From NCBI GenBank assembly GCA_025350685.1, contig JANXXK010000116.1, positions 1-45,659 on the forward strand: a DNA stretch of 45,659 bases, read 5' to 3'. The DNA comes from Alphaproteobacteria bacterium (GTDB lineage: Bacteria > Pseudomonadota > Alphaproteobacteria > Caulobacterales > Caulobacteraceae). Positions 29,117 to 37,367 of the stretch are shown piece after piece; position 1 is the first letter of the stretch; the number at the start of each line of letters is the position of its first letter. The notes under the pieces are model-generated. The model was not told the DNA's origin, ran no database searches, and worked only from the letters and a program-made list of their open reading frames with translations. Position numbers and translations under genes: made by a program.

Positions 29117-29794
29117 ATGGGGTGGGCAATGCGACCGATCCCGCCCCTCCGCGTAACGCCCCCGGTCGCCCTGTGCGTGGCCCTCTGCGTGGCCGCCGGC
29201 CTCACCGTCCCTACGCGGGCAGGGGAGCTGGCGCTGACCCTGGAAACCCCGGCGGGCAAGCCCGTGGCCAACGCCGTGGTGATGGTGCATTCGCAAGGCG
29301 CTCAACCCCGCGCGTCAATCCGCTTTCCCTGGGCCTACGTGATGGCCCAGAAGGACACCCAGTTCGACCCGTTCGTGCTGATCGTGCCGGTGGGCGCCGA
29401 CGTCTCGTTCCCCAATCGTGACCCGATCCGCCACCACGTCTTCTCGTTTTCGCCGGCTAAGCCCTTCGAGCTGAAGCTCTACAGCCGCGACGAGACCCGC
29501 GTGGTCAGCTTCCCCAAGGCCGGCGTGGTCAGCCTGGGCTGCAACATCCACGACAACATGACCGCCTTCATCCGGGTGGTGGACACCCCCTACGCCGTCA
29601 AGAGCAACGCGGCCGGCCAGGCGGTGATCCGCGACCTGCCGGCGGGCGCGGCGACGGTGACGGTCTGGCATCCGTTCATGAAGGTTCGCGGCGGCGAGCA
29701 GAGTCGCGACGTTGTCGTGCCGGCTTCGGGCGCGCTGGCGCTGGCGATGGTCGCCGACCTTCGGCCACCGCCGCTGCGGCGGGGCGGCTACTGA
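29117..29794 (+). CDS. Exported cupredoxin-like protein (methylamine-utilization-protein-like), paralogue 1
   Basis: Signal peptide; IRHHVFSFSPAKPFELKLYSRDETRVVSFPKAGVVSLGCNIHDNMTAFIRV; amicyanin-type C-x2-H-x2-M plus upstream His. Confidence 0.82.
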   Translation: MGWAMRPIPPLRVTPPVALCVALCVAAGLTVPTRAGELALTLETPAGKPVANAVVMVHSQGAQPRASIRFPWAYVMAQKDTQFDPFVLIVPVGADVSFPNRDPIRHHVFSFSPAKPFELKLYSRDETRVVSFPKAGVVSLGCNIHDNMTAFIRVVDTPYAVKSNAAGQAVIRDLPAGAATVTVWHPFMKVRGGEQSRDVVVPASGALALAMVADLRPPPLRRGGY

Positions 29795-32148
29795 TGCGCC
29801 TGGAGATGCTCGCGCGCCTGCGGATGTTCTCGCGGCTGCGCACCCGGCTGACCGTGCTCTATGTGGCGCTCTTCGGGGTGACGCTGCTGCTGGTTTCCGG
29901 CGCGGTGTTTACCGCCATCGACGGCGCGGCCCAGCGGCAGGTGCGCGGTGAACTGACCGCCGCCGGCACGGTGTTCGACCGGGTCTGGTCGCTGCGCTCC
30001 GATCGCCTGCGGGAAGGCGCCTCGCTGCTGTCGCGCGACTTCGGCTTCCGCGAGGCTGTGGCCACCGGTGATTCCGCCACCATCGTTTCAGCGATGGAGA
30101 ACCTGAAGCAGCGGTTCAACATCGACCGTGCCTTCATCGTCACCACCGACGGACGGATGATCGGCGACGATACGGGCGCGCTGGCCAAGGACGCGCCCAG
30201 GCTGACCGCGGCCTTCGACACGGCCGACGATCCCGCTGGCGTGGTCATGCTCGGCGGTCAGCCCTACCAGGTGATCGGCGCGCCGGTGCTGTCGCCCGAC
30301 CAGATCGGCTGGCTGGTGTTCGCCGTCCGCCTCGACCGGACCGAGATGAGCGCGCTGGAAAAGCTCTCGGCCATTCCGCTCAGCGCCACCGTGCTCAGCC
30401 ATGAGATCCGAGGCTGGCGGCTGGCCGACAATCCGCGGGCAGCGGGTCAGGAAGGGCTCAGCCGGTTCATCGACGCCGAGCTGAAGAAGCACATGACCAC
30501 GGCCCAGGCGCTGCAGCAGCGCGACGGGGCGGCGTTGGCGCTGGTGAAGCCCCTGCCGGCGCTGACCCGCGACGCGCCGGCGGTGCTGGTGCTGCGCTAT
30601 CCGCTGGCGCTGGCGCTGGCGCCCTACCGGCCGATGCTGATCATCGTCGCGCTCGCCGGGATCGCCGGCCTGGGGGTCGTCGCCTGGGGGTCCTGGGTGC
30701 TCGCTCGCGGCATCACCCGGCCGATCTCAGCGCTGGACGAGGCCGCCCAGCGCCTGCAGCGCGGCGAAGACGCCCAGGTGGTCATCGAGACGCAGGACGA
30801 GATCGGCCGTCTGGCCGGCAGCTTCAACACCATGGCCACCGAGATTCGCGACCGTGAGCGGAGGATCACCCACCTCGCCCTGCATGATGGCGAGACCGGC
30901 CTGCCCAACCGCCTCGCGCTCGAGCGGGTGGTCGAGGCGCTCTCCGACCTGCCGCCGGGCCAGGTCTATGTGGCCGCGCTCGGCATCCACCGTTTCGACC
31001 ATCTGCGCGGCGCCATCGGCTATGCCTTGGCGGCCCAGGCCATGCGGATGATCGGCAACCGCCTGGGCGGGCTCGCGCCTGCCTCCGGCGTCGCCCGCAT
31101 CGCCTCCGACGTCCTGGGCTTCGCCCTGATCGCCGCCGGGCCTGAGGCCGCCGCGGACGATGCGGCGCGGCTGATGGCCGAGCTGGAACACCCGCTGAAC
31201 CTCGGCGGCGACGCCATCGACGTGACGCTGAACCTGGGTCTGGCGCCGATCATCCGTGGCGCGGGGCCCGGCGCGGCCATCGAGCAGGCCAATATCGCGC
31301 TGGACCAGGCGCGGGCCTCCAAGCGCAAGGTCGCCTTCTTCGATGCCGTCGCCTACGGCGATCCGGCCTCCAACCTGTCGCTGATGAGCGGCATGCTGGG
31401 CGCGCTGGAGGACGGGGCGCTGGAGCTGTTCTACCAGCCGAAATTCGACATGCGCCAAAGCCGGGTCACCGGCGTCGAGGCGCTGTCGCGCTGGCGCCAC
31501 CCGCTCCGCGGCATGCTGTCGCCCGACCTGTTCATCCCGATGGCCGAGGAGACCGGACACATCCGCACACTGACGGAATGGGTGCTGAAGCGTGCGATCG
31601 CCGACCAGCGGACCATGGCCGAGGCCGGCCACGAACTCGACATGTCGATCAATATTTCCGGCCGGACGCTCGGCGAGCCCGACTTCGCCGACTTCGCCCT
31701 GGACGAGGCGGCCGGCGCCGCCGGCAAGCTGATGTTCGAGATCACCGAGACGGCGGTCATCGAGAACCCCGACGCGGCGCTGGCGATGCTCGACCGCTTC
31801 GCCGAGGCCGGTATCGCCATCTCCATCGACGACTTCGGCGCCGGACTGTCGTCGCTGGCCTATCTGAAGCGGATCCGCGGCCAGGAGCTGAAGATCGACA
31901 AATCGATCGTCCAGGGGGTCACCGAGAGCCAGCGCGACGCGCTGATCGTCCGCTCGACCATCGACATGGCCCACTCGCTCGGCCTGAAGGTCACCGCCGA
32001 GGGTGTCGAGACCAACGCCTGCTATGCGCTGCTGGGCGCGATGGGCTGCGACCAGGCGCAGGGCTATCTGATCGCCAAACCTTTGCCGTTAAAGGAACTT
32101 TTGACGTTTATCGGCGAGGATCAGCTTAGAGAACGCAGTTACGGCTGA
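29794..32148 (+). CDS. Cache-HAMP-GGDEF(degenerate)-EAL protein, putative c-di-GMP phosphodiesterase
   Basis: Two TMs flanking a Cache-like region; HAMP (SWVLARGITRPISALDEAAQRLQRGE); GGDEF position reads ASDVL; EAL motifs VEALSRW, NISGRTL, ITETAVIENP, IDDFGAGLSSL, LKIDKSIV, AEGVET present. Confidence 0.9.
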   Translation: MRLEMLARLRMFSRLRTRLTVLYVALFGVTLLLVSGAVFTAIDGAAQRQVRGELTAAGTVFDRVWSLRSDRLREGASLLSRDFGFREAVATGDSATIVSAMENLKQRFNIDRAFIVTTDGRMIGDDTGALAKDAPRLTAAFDTADDPAGVVMLGGQPYQVIGAPVLSPDQIGWLVFAVRLDRTEMSALEKLSAIPLSATVLSHEIRGWRLADNPRAAGQEGLSRFIDAELKKHMTTAQALQQRDGAALALVKPLPALTRDAPAVLVLRYPLALALAPYRPMLIIVALAGIAGLGVVAWGSWVLARGITRPISALDEAAQRLQRGEDAQVVIETQDEIGRLAGSFNTMATEIRDRERRITHLALHDGETGLPNRLALERVVEALSDLPPGQVYVAALGIHRFDHLRGAIGYALAAQAMRMIGNRLGGLAPASGVARIASDVLGFALIAAGPEAAADDAARLMAELEHPLNLGGDAIDVTLNLGLAPIIRGAGPGAAIEQANIALDQARASKRKVAFFDAVAYGDPASNLSLMSGMLGALEDGALELFYQPKFDMRQSRVTGVEALSRWRHPLRGMLSPDLFIPMAEETGHIRTLTEWVLKRAIADQRTMAEAGHELDMSINISGRTLGEPDFADFALDEAAGAAGKLMFEITETAVIENPDAALAMLDRFAEAGIAISIDDFGAGLSSLAYLKRIRGQELKIDKSIVQGVTESQRDALIVRSTIDMAHSLGLKVTAEGVETNACYALLGAMGCDQAQGYLIAKPLPLKELLTFIGEDQLRERSYG

Positions 32149-33411
32149 GTGTTGGAGGCCGACATCCCTCGGTCCTGGGCCATATCACTGACCGCGCTGA
32201 GCCTGGCCTGTTCGCTGGCCGGCGCGGCGCGTGCGCAGTCCGACATCGTCTCACCCGACACCTTCCACGGCCTGGTCGAGGTGCGCGCGGCGGCCGCGAA
32301 CGGCGAGCGCTCGTGGCTGCATGGCGGCTTCGGCAAGACCTCGGTCTCGGGGGGTGGGTCGGGCAATCTGGCGGTCAGCCAGGCCGTGCTCGAATGGAAG
32401 CCGAAGTTCAGCTTCTCGGTCTCCGGCGTGGTCAGTGTCCAGGCCCAGTCGCGGCTGCGGCCCGGCCTGGATCTGGACGAGGCCTATCTGCAGCTGCGCG
32501 CCCCGCCGGGTGAATGGGGCAGGCTCTCCGCGCGGGTGGGCTACTTCTACCCGCCCGTCTCGATGGAGCATGACGGGACGGGGTGGACCACGCCCGACAT
32601 GCTGAGCGCATCGGCGCTGAACACCTGGATCGGCGAGGAGGTCAAGGTGGCCGGCGTCGAGGCGAGCTGGCGCAAGACCCTTGGCAGCCATGAGCTGGAG
32701 GCCACCGGCGCGGTGTTCGGCTGGGACGACACCGCCGGCACCCTGCTGACGTTCCGTGGCTGGGCGTTGGGCGAGACCCGCGCGGGTGTCAGCGCCAGCT
32801 ACCACCTGCCGCCTCTGTCGCCGTTCGCAATGAGGTTCCAGGTCGACGAGACCTATCCGTTCCGTGAACTCGACAAGCGCGCCGGCTACTACGGCCGCCT
32901 CGAGTGGCGCCCGCCCGCGCCGGTCGCCTTCAACGCCCTCTACTACGACAACGCCGGCAACCGCACGGCCGTCGACTCCGACGGCCAGTGGGCCTGGGAG
33001 ACGCGGTTCCTCAATGTGGGCGTGCGCTGGGAGCCGTCCGCCGAGGTCCGGGTGCTGGCCCAGGCGATGACCGGCGAGACCAGGGAAGGCTATTCGATCC
33101 CTGGCGGAATCTGGTTCGACATGGGCTATCAGGCCGCCTACGTCCTGGCCTCGCGCAAGCTGGGCGAGGACGCCGTCAGCGGGCGGATCGACGCTTTCCG
33201 CACGCGCGACCGCACGTTCCGCAGCCTCGACGACAATCAGGAGAACGGCTGGGCGGCCACGGCCTCCTGGCGCCATCGCCTGGCGCCGCACGCGGACCTC
33301 CTCGTCGAGGCCCAGCACATCGACAGCAAGCGCGCGGCGCGGCGGCTCGTCCCCGAGGCGCCGAAGCACGATCAGAACATCCTGCAGGCGGCGCTGCGGC
33401 TGTTCTTCTAG
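32149..33411 (+). CDS. Outer-membrane beta-barrel (porin-like) protein
   Basis: Signal peptide ...LACSLAGAARAQ; alternating amphipathic strands; C-terminal LQAALRLFF with terminal Phe typical of outer-membrane barrels. Confidence 0.7.
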   Translation: MLEADIPRSWAISLTALSLACSLAGAARAQSDIVSPDTFHGLVEVRAAAANGERSWLHGGFGKTSVSGGGSGNLAVSQAVLEWKPKFSFSVSGVVSVQAQSRLRPGLDLDEAYLQLRAPPGEWGRLSARVGYFYPPVSMEHDGTGWTTPDMLSASALNTWIGEEVKVAGVEASWRKTLGSHELEATGAVFGWDDTAGTLLTFRGWALGETRAGVSASYHLPPLSPFAMRFQVDETYPFRELDKRAGYYGRLEWRPPAPVAFNALYYDNAGNRTAVDSDGQWAWETRFLNVGVRWEPSAEVRVLAQAMTGETREGYSIPGGIWFDMGYQAAYVLASRKLGEDAVSGRIDAFRTRDRTFRSLDDNQENGWAATASWRHRLAPHADLLVEAQHIDSKRAARRLVPEAPKHDQNILQAALRLFF

Positions 33412-33572
33412 TGTCCCGATTCCGAAGTTCGCAAGCTCTTGTGGCTGGCTCGGACGAACTTCGGAACCGATGAAGACACTAGCAAGTGTAGGTTTCTAGT
33501 GTGCTTTTTGGATTTGAAGTTCGCAACCGAGCAAGACCCGGAATGACGCGAACTTCAAATCCAGCATACTAG
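33408..33572 (-). repeat. Two-hairpin dispersed element, copy 1 (inverted relative to copies 2 and 3)
   Basis: CTAGTGTCCCGATTCCGAAGTTCG..CGAACTTCGGAACCGATGAAGACACTAG, 13-nt linker caagtgtaggttt, CTAGTGTGCTTTTTGGATTTGAAGTTCG..CGAACTTCAAATCCAGCATACTAG. Confidence 0.9.
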
Positions 33573-34201
33573 CCCTTCATCTCATGCTTGTGCCGGGTGG
33601 CCGGCGGGCGCAGCTCCAAGGTCAGGGGCAGGGCGGCGTTGGCCGTCACACTCAGCGGCCGCTCCGCCGGGGCGTGGGCCTTCATGTCCGGATGCCACAG
33701 GGAGACCTCGGCCGCGCCTGAGGGCACGCCGCGGATCACCGCCTCGCCCGCGGCGTTGGTCTTGGCTGCGTAGGGGCTGTCAGTGACGTAGATGAAGCCG
33801 ATCATGCTGTCGTGGATATTGCAGCCCAGCGGCACGACGCCGGCCTTCTCGAAGGTGACCGTGCGTTCCGCCTGCTGGCCGTAGAGTTTCAACTCGAATT
33901 TCTTGGTCGGCGCGAAGGAATAGACGTGGTGGCGGACCTTGTCCTTGTTGGGGAAACCCACCGTCGAGCCCACCGGTACGATCAGCACATAGGGATTAAA
34001 CGCGATGTTCTGCTGGGTCATGACGATCGGCCAGCTGAACTTGATCGGCTGGCCCACCGCGCCGCCGGCCGGATGGACCACCACCACGGCGTCAGGCAGA
34101 GGCGCGCCGTCATCGCCGTGAACGCTGAACGTAAGATCCGCCGCCGCGGCGTGGGTGGCCGTCAGAGTCAGCGCCGCCAGGGCGATCAGAAGATTTCTCA
34201 T
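33569..34201 (-). CDS. Exported cupredoxin-like protein, paralogue 2
   Basis: MRNLLIALAALTLTATHAAAADLTFSVHGDDGAPLPDAVVVVHP...VRHHVYSFAPTKKFELKLYGQQAERTVTFEKAGVVPLGCNIHDSMIGFIYV. Clearly paralogous to 29117-29794. Confidence 0.85.
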   Translation of the reverse strand: MRNLLIALAALTLTATHAAAADLTFSVHGDDGAPLPDAVVVVHPAGGAVGQPIKFSWPIVMTQQNIAFNPYVLIVPVGSTVGFPNKDKVRHHVYSFAPTKKFELKLYGQQAERTVTFEKAGVVPLGCNIHDSMIGFIYVTDSPYAAKTNAAGEAVIRGVPSGAAEVSLWHPDMKAHAPAERPLSVTANAALPLTLELRPPATRHKHEMKG

Positions 34202-34215
34202 GTCCTCCAAGTAGA

Positions 34216-34231
34216 TCGTTCGCTTGAACGA
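34216..34231. promoter_or_regulatory. Inverted repeat TCGTTC-gctt-GAACGA in the divergent promoter
   Basis: Located between the starts of cupredoxin 2 (-) and DUF3034 (+). Confidence 0.4.
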
Positions 34232-34294
34232 CATGTAAACGGGTTACCGGGCAATTCTCCGGTCCACATGGCGTGGATCGGAGACGCTGTACCC

Positions 34295-35170
34295 ATGAGA
34301 GTGTTGGTTGGACTGTGCGGCGCGGTTGCAATGCTCGCCGCGGCTGGCGCTGCCCAGGCCGGGGAACTGCGTGCCAGCGGCAAGCTGCTGCTGACCGGCG
34401 GAGTGAGCAATGTCGAGGGCGCGGGCGGCGGCGGCATCGCCTCGTGGGCGACCATCACCGGCTACGAGACCCGCGACGGGATCGGCGGTAACGTGCACGC
34501 CACCTACATCAATCTGCCGGACTATCAGTTCACCGCCTATGGCGTGGCGGCGGGCTTCTACGACCGCCTCGAGGTCAGCTACGCCCGTCAGGCGTTCGAC
34601 ACCCAGGGGACGGGCGCCAAGTTCGGCCTCGGCTCCGGCTTCACCTTCCACCAGGACGTGGTCGGCGCGAAGCTGCGGGTGCTGGGCGATGCGGTCTACG
34701 ACCAGGATAGCTGGCTGCCGCAGGTTTCGCTGGGCGCCCAGTACAAGAAGGCCGACCGCGGCACGGTGATCGGCCTGCTCGGCGGCAGGAAGGACTCCGG
34801 CGTCGACTGGTACGCCGCGGCCACCAAGCTGCTGCTGAACCAGAGCCTGGTGCTGAACGGCGCGGTGCGCGCCACCAAGGCCAACCAGACAGGTCTGCTA
34901 GGGTTCGGCGGCGGCAAGAACGACCACTATCAGGCGCAGTTGGAGGGTTCGGCGGCCGTGCTGCTCAGCCGCCGGCTGGTGGTGGGGGCGGAATACCGCA
35001 CTAAGCCCGACAACCTGCCGGGCCTGAAGGAGGACGACTGGATGGACGTCTTCGCGGCCTTCGCGCTGAACAAGACCCTGTCGGTCACAGTGGCCTATGC
35101 GGACCTCGGCGAGATTGCCACTTTCAAGGGCCAGCGCGGGGTCTACCTATCGCTGCAAGCAGGATTCTAG
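34295..35170 (+). CDS. DUF3034 family outer-membrane-type protein
   Basis: MRVLVGLCGAVAMLAAAGAAQAGELRASGKLLLTGGVSNVEGAGGGGIASWATITGYETRDGIGGNVHATYINLPDYQFTAYGVAAGFYDRLEVSYARQAFDT. Confidence 0.82.
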   Translation: MRVLVGLCGAVAMLAAAGAAQAGELRASGKLLLTGGVSNVEGAGGGGIASWATITGYETRDGIGGNVHATYINLPDYQFTAYGVAAGFYDRLEVSYARQAFDTQGTGAKFGLGSGFTFHQDVVGAKLRVLGDAVYDQDSWLPQVSLGAQYKKADRGTVIGLLGGRKDSGVDWYAAATKLLLNQSLVLNGAVRATKANQTGLLGFGGGKNDHYQAQLEGSAAVLLSRRLVVGAEYRTKPDNLPGLKEDDWMDVFAAFALNKTLSVTVAYADLGEIATFKGQRGVYLSLQAGF

Positions 35171-35173
35171 CAT

Positions 35174-35650
35174 ATGATCCGTAGTCTGACGTTCATTGCC
35201 ATCCTGACGCTCTCAGCCCCCGCCTTGGCCGAGGAAAAGTCGGTCGATCCCTATACCCAGTCGAACGCCAACGCGGGGGCCAAACCGTTCGCCGACGACC
35301 GTCTGCTGGTCGAATTCCACGGTCCAGCGGGGGTGTCGAAGATCATCGACGAGATGCTGGATGACTGCGTGAAGGATCCGCGCACGGCCGACATCTTCAA
35401 GGCCACAGACATGGAGCGTCTGCGCCGCACGCTAAAGGAACAGATCGTCTACATACTGGGTGGCAAGATCGACTACACCGGTCGCGACATGAAGGCCGTG
35501 CACAAGGACCAGGGCGTCCAGCAGATCGATTTCAACATCCTGGTCGAGTATCTGCAGATCGCCATGGACCACGAGCACGTGCCGTTCCGCGCCCAGAACC
35601 GTCTGCTGGCCAAGCTCGCGCCGATGCAGCGCGACGTGGTGGTCCGCTAG
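35174..35650 (+). CDS. Exported group I truncated hemoglobin-like protein
   Basis: Signal peptide MIRSLTFIAILTLSAPALAEE; globin core DPRTADIFKATDMERLRRTLKEQIVYILGGKIDYTGRDMKAVHKDQGVQQIDFNILVEYLQIAM with F8-like His. Confidence 0.8.
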   Translation: MIRSLTFIAILTLSAPALAEEKSVDPYTQSNANAGAKPFADDRLLVEFHGPAGVSKIIDEMLDDCVKDPRTADIFKATDMERLRRTLKEQIVYILGGKIDYTGRDMKAVHKDQGVQQIDFNILVEYLQIAMDHEHVPFRAQNRLLAKLAPMQRDVVVR

Positions 35651-35810
35651 TGTGCTGAATTTGAAGTTCGCCCGCTTCAGGGTCGCGCGCCGGAGCGAAC
35701 TTCAAATTCTTAAAGCACACTAGAAGCATAGGCTTTCTAGTGTCCTCATCGATTCCGAAGTTCGCCACAGCCCGCCACAAGCGCATGCGAACTTCGGAAT
35801 CAGGACACTA
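35647..35810 (+). repeat. Two-hairpin dispersed element, copy 2
   Basis: CTAGTGTGCTGAATTTGAAGTTCGC..GCGAACTTCAAATTCTTAAAGCACACTAG, linker aagcataggcttt, CTAGTGTCCTCATCGATTCCGAAGTTCG..CGAACTTCGGAATCAGGACACTA. Aligns to the reverse complement of copy 1. Confidence 0.9.
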
Positions 35811-35814
35811 AATC

Positions 35815-37347
35815 CTAGACGTCGAACTCGACGCCCTGGGCGAGCGGCAGGGTCGCGCCGAAGTTCACCGTGTTGGTGGCGCGGCGCATATAGGCCTTCC
35901 AGCTGTCGGAGCCGGCTTCGCGGCCACCGCCGGTTTCCTTCTCGCCGCCGAAGGCGCCGCCGATCTCGGCGCCCGAAGGGCCGATGTTGACGTTGGCGAT
36001 GCCGCAGTCGCTTCCGCGCGCCGAGATGAACAGCTCGGCCTCGCGTAGGTCGTTGGTGAAGATCGATGACGACAGGCCCTGCGGCACGTCGTTCTGCAGG
36101 CGAATGGCCTCGCCGAGGTCGGCATAGCGCATCACGTAGAGGATCGGCGCGAAGGTCTCACGGCGGACGACCTCGGCCTGCTGGCTCATCTCCACCAGCG
36201 CCGGTCGGACGTAGACGGCGTCGTCGCAGCCTGCGACCTCGACCCGCTCACCGCCGCAGACTTGGCCGCCAGCCGCCTTTGCGTCGGCCAGCGCGCGCCG
36301 GTGGCCCTCGAACGCCTGGGCGTCGATCAGCGGACCGACGAGCGTGCCGGTCTGCCGTGGGTCGCCCACCGCCACTGATGCGTAAGCGGCTTTCAGGCGC
36401 GGCAGGAAGGCGTCGTAGAGGCTCTCGTGGACGAACAGGCGGCGCAACGTCGTGCAGCGTTGGCCGGCGGTGCCCATGGCGGCGAAGGCGACCCCGCGCA
36501 GGGTCAGGTCCAGGTCGGCGGTGGGGGCGACGACGGCGGCGTTGTTGCCGCCAAGCTCCAGCAAGGCGCGGGCGAAGCGGGCGGCCAAGCGAGGCGCTAC
36601 GGCCCGCCCCATGGCAGTCGAGCCGGTGGCCGAGACCAGCGGGACCTTTGGGTGTTCGACGAGGGCCTCGCCGACCTCGCGGCCGCCGAGTATCACCGAC
36701 GACAGGCCGGCCGGCGCTTCGCCGAACTTCGCCGCCGCGCGTTCAAAGAGGGCCTGGACGGCGAGGGCGGTCAGCGGAGTCTTTTCCGAGGGCTTCCAGA
36801 CGACGGCGTCGCCGCACACGAGGGCGAGCGCGGCGTTCCACGACCAGACCGCCACCGGGAAGTTGAAGGCTGAGATCACGCCCACGACGCCCAGCGGATG
36901 CCAGGTCTCCATCATCCGGTGGTCGGGCCGCTCGGTGGCGATGGCCAAGCCGAAAAGCTGACGCGACAGGCCCACGGCGTAGTCGCAGATGTCGATCATC
37001 TCCTGCACTTCGCCGGCCGCCTCGGAGACGATCTTGCCGGCTTCCAGCGTGACCAGGGCCGCCAGGTCGGCCTTGGCCGCGCGCAGCTCCTCGCCCAGCA
37101 AGCGGACCAGCTCGCCGCGGCGGGGGGCGGGGACATTGCGCCAGGCGAGATAGGCGCAATGGGCGGCCTCGACCGCCTTTGCCACCATGGCAGGCGTCGT
37201 GTCGTGAACCTGGGCGATCGGCTCGCCGGTGAGGGGCGAATGGACGGCGCGCTCGCCGCCGGTCCACAGCGACTCGGCCACGCCGAGCCTACCAAGCACC
37301 TGGGTGGCCTCGGCCCGGGCCGAACTGATCTTCGATTGGGCGGTCAT
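35815..37347 (-). CDS. ALDH7-type aldehyde dehydrogenase (alpha-aminoadipic semialdehyde / piperideine-6-carboxylate dehydrogenase-like)
   Basis: VLGRLGVAESLWTGGERAVHSPLTGEPIA...LELGGNNAAVVAPTADLDLTLRGVAFAAMGTAGQRCTTLRRLFVHE...IGGAFGGEKETGGGREAGSDSWKAYMRRATNT. Confidence 0.9.
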   Translation of the reverse strand: MTAQSKISSARAEATQVLGRLGVAESLWTGGERAVHSPLTGEPIAQVHDTTPAMVAKAVEAAHCAYLAWRNVPAPRRGELVRLLGEELRAAKADLAALVTLEAGKIVSEAAGEVQEMIDICDYAVGLSRQLFGLAIATERPDHRMMETWHPLGVVGVISAFNFPVAVWSWNAALALVCGDAVVWKPSEKTPLTALAVQALFERAAAKFGEAPAGLSSVILGGREVGEALVEHPKVPLVSATGSTAMGRAVAPRLAARFARALLELGGNNAAVVAPTADLDLTLRGVAFAAMGTAGQRCTTLRRLFVHESLYDAFLPRLKAAYASVAVGDPRQTGTLVGPLIDAQAFEGHRRALADAKAAGGQVCGGERVEVAGCDDAVYVRPALVEMSQQAEVVRRETFAPILYVMRYADLGEAIRLQNDVPQGLSSSIFTNDLREAELFISARGSDCGIANVNIGPSGAEIGGAFGGEKETGGGREAGSDSWKAYMRRATNTVNFGATLPLAQGVEFDV

Positions 37348-37367
37348 GTTTTCTTGCTCGGGGTCTC

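Noticed and set aside
33408-35810. Invertible or composite transposon segment bounded by inverted copies 1 and 2
   Set aside because: Copies look only roughly 75-80% alike by eye, there is no recombinase inside, and each copy's ends fit independent TA insertions at stop codons better.
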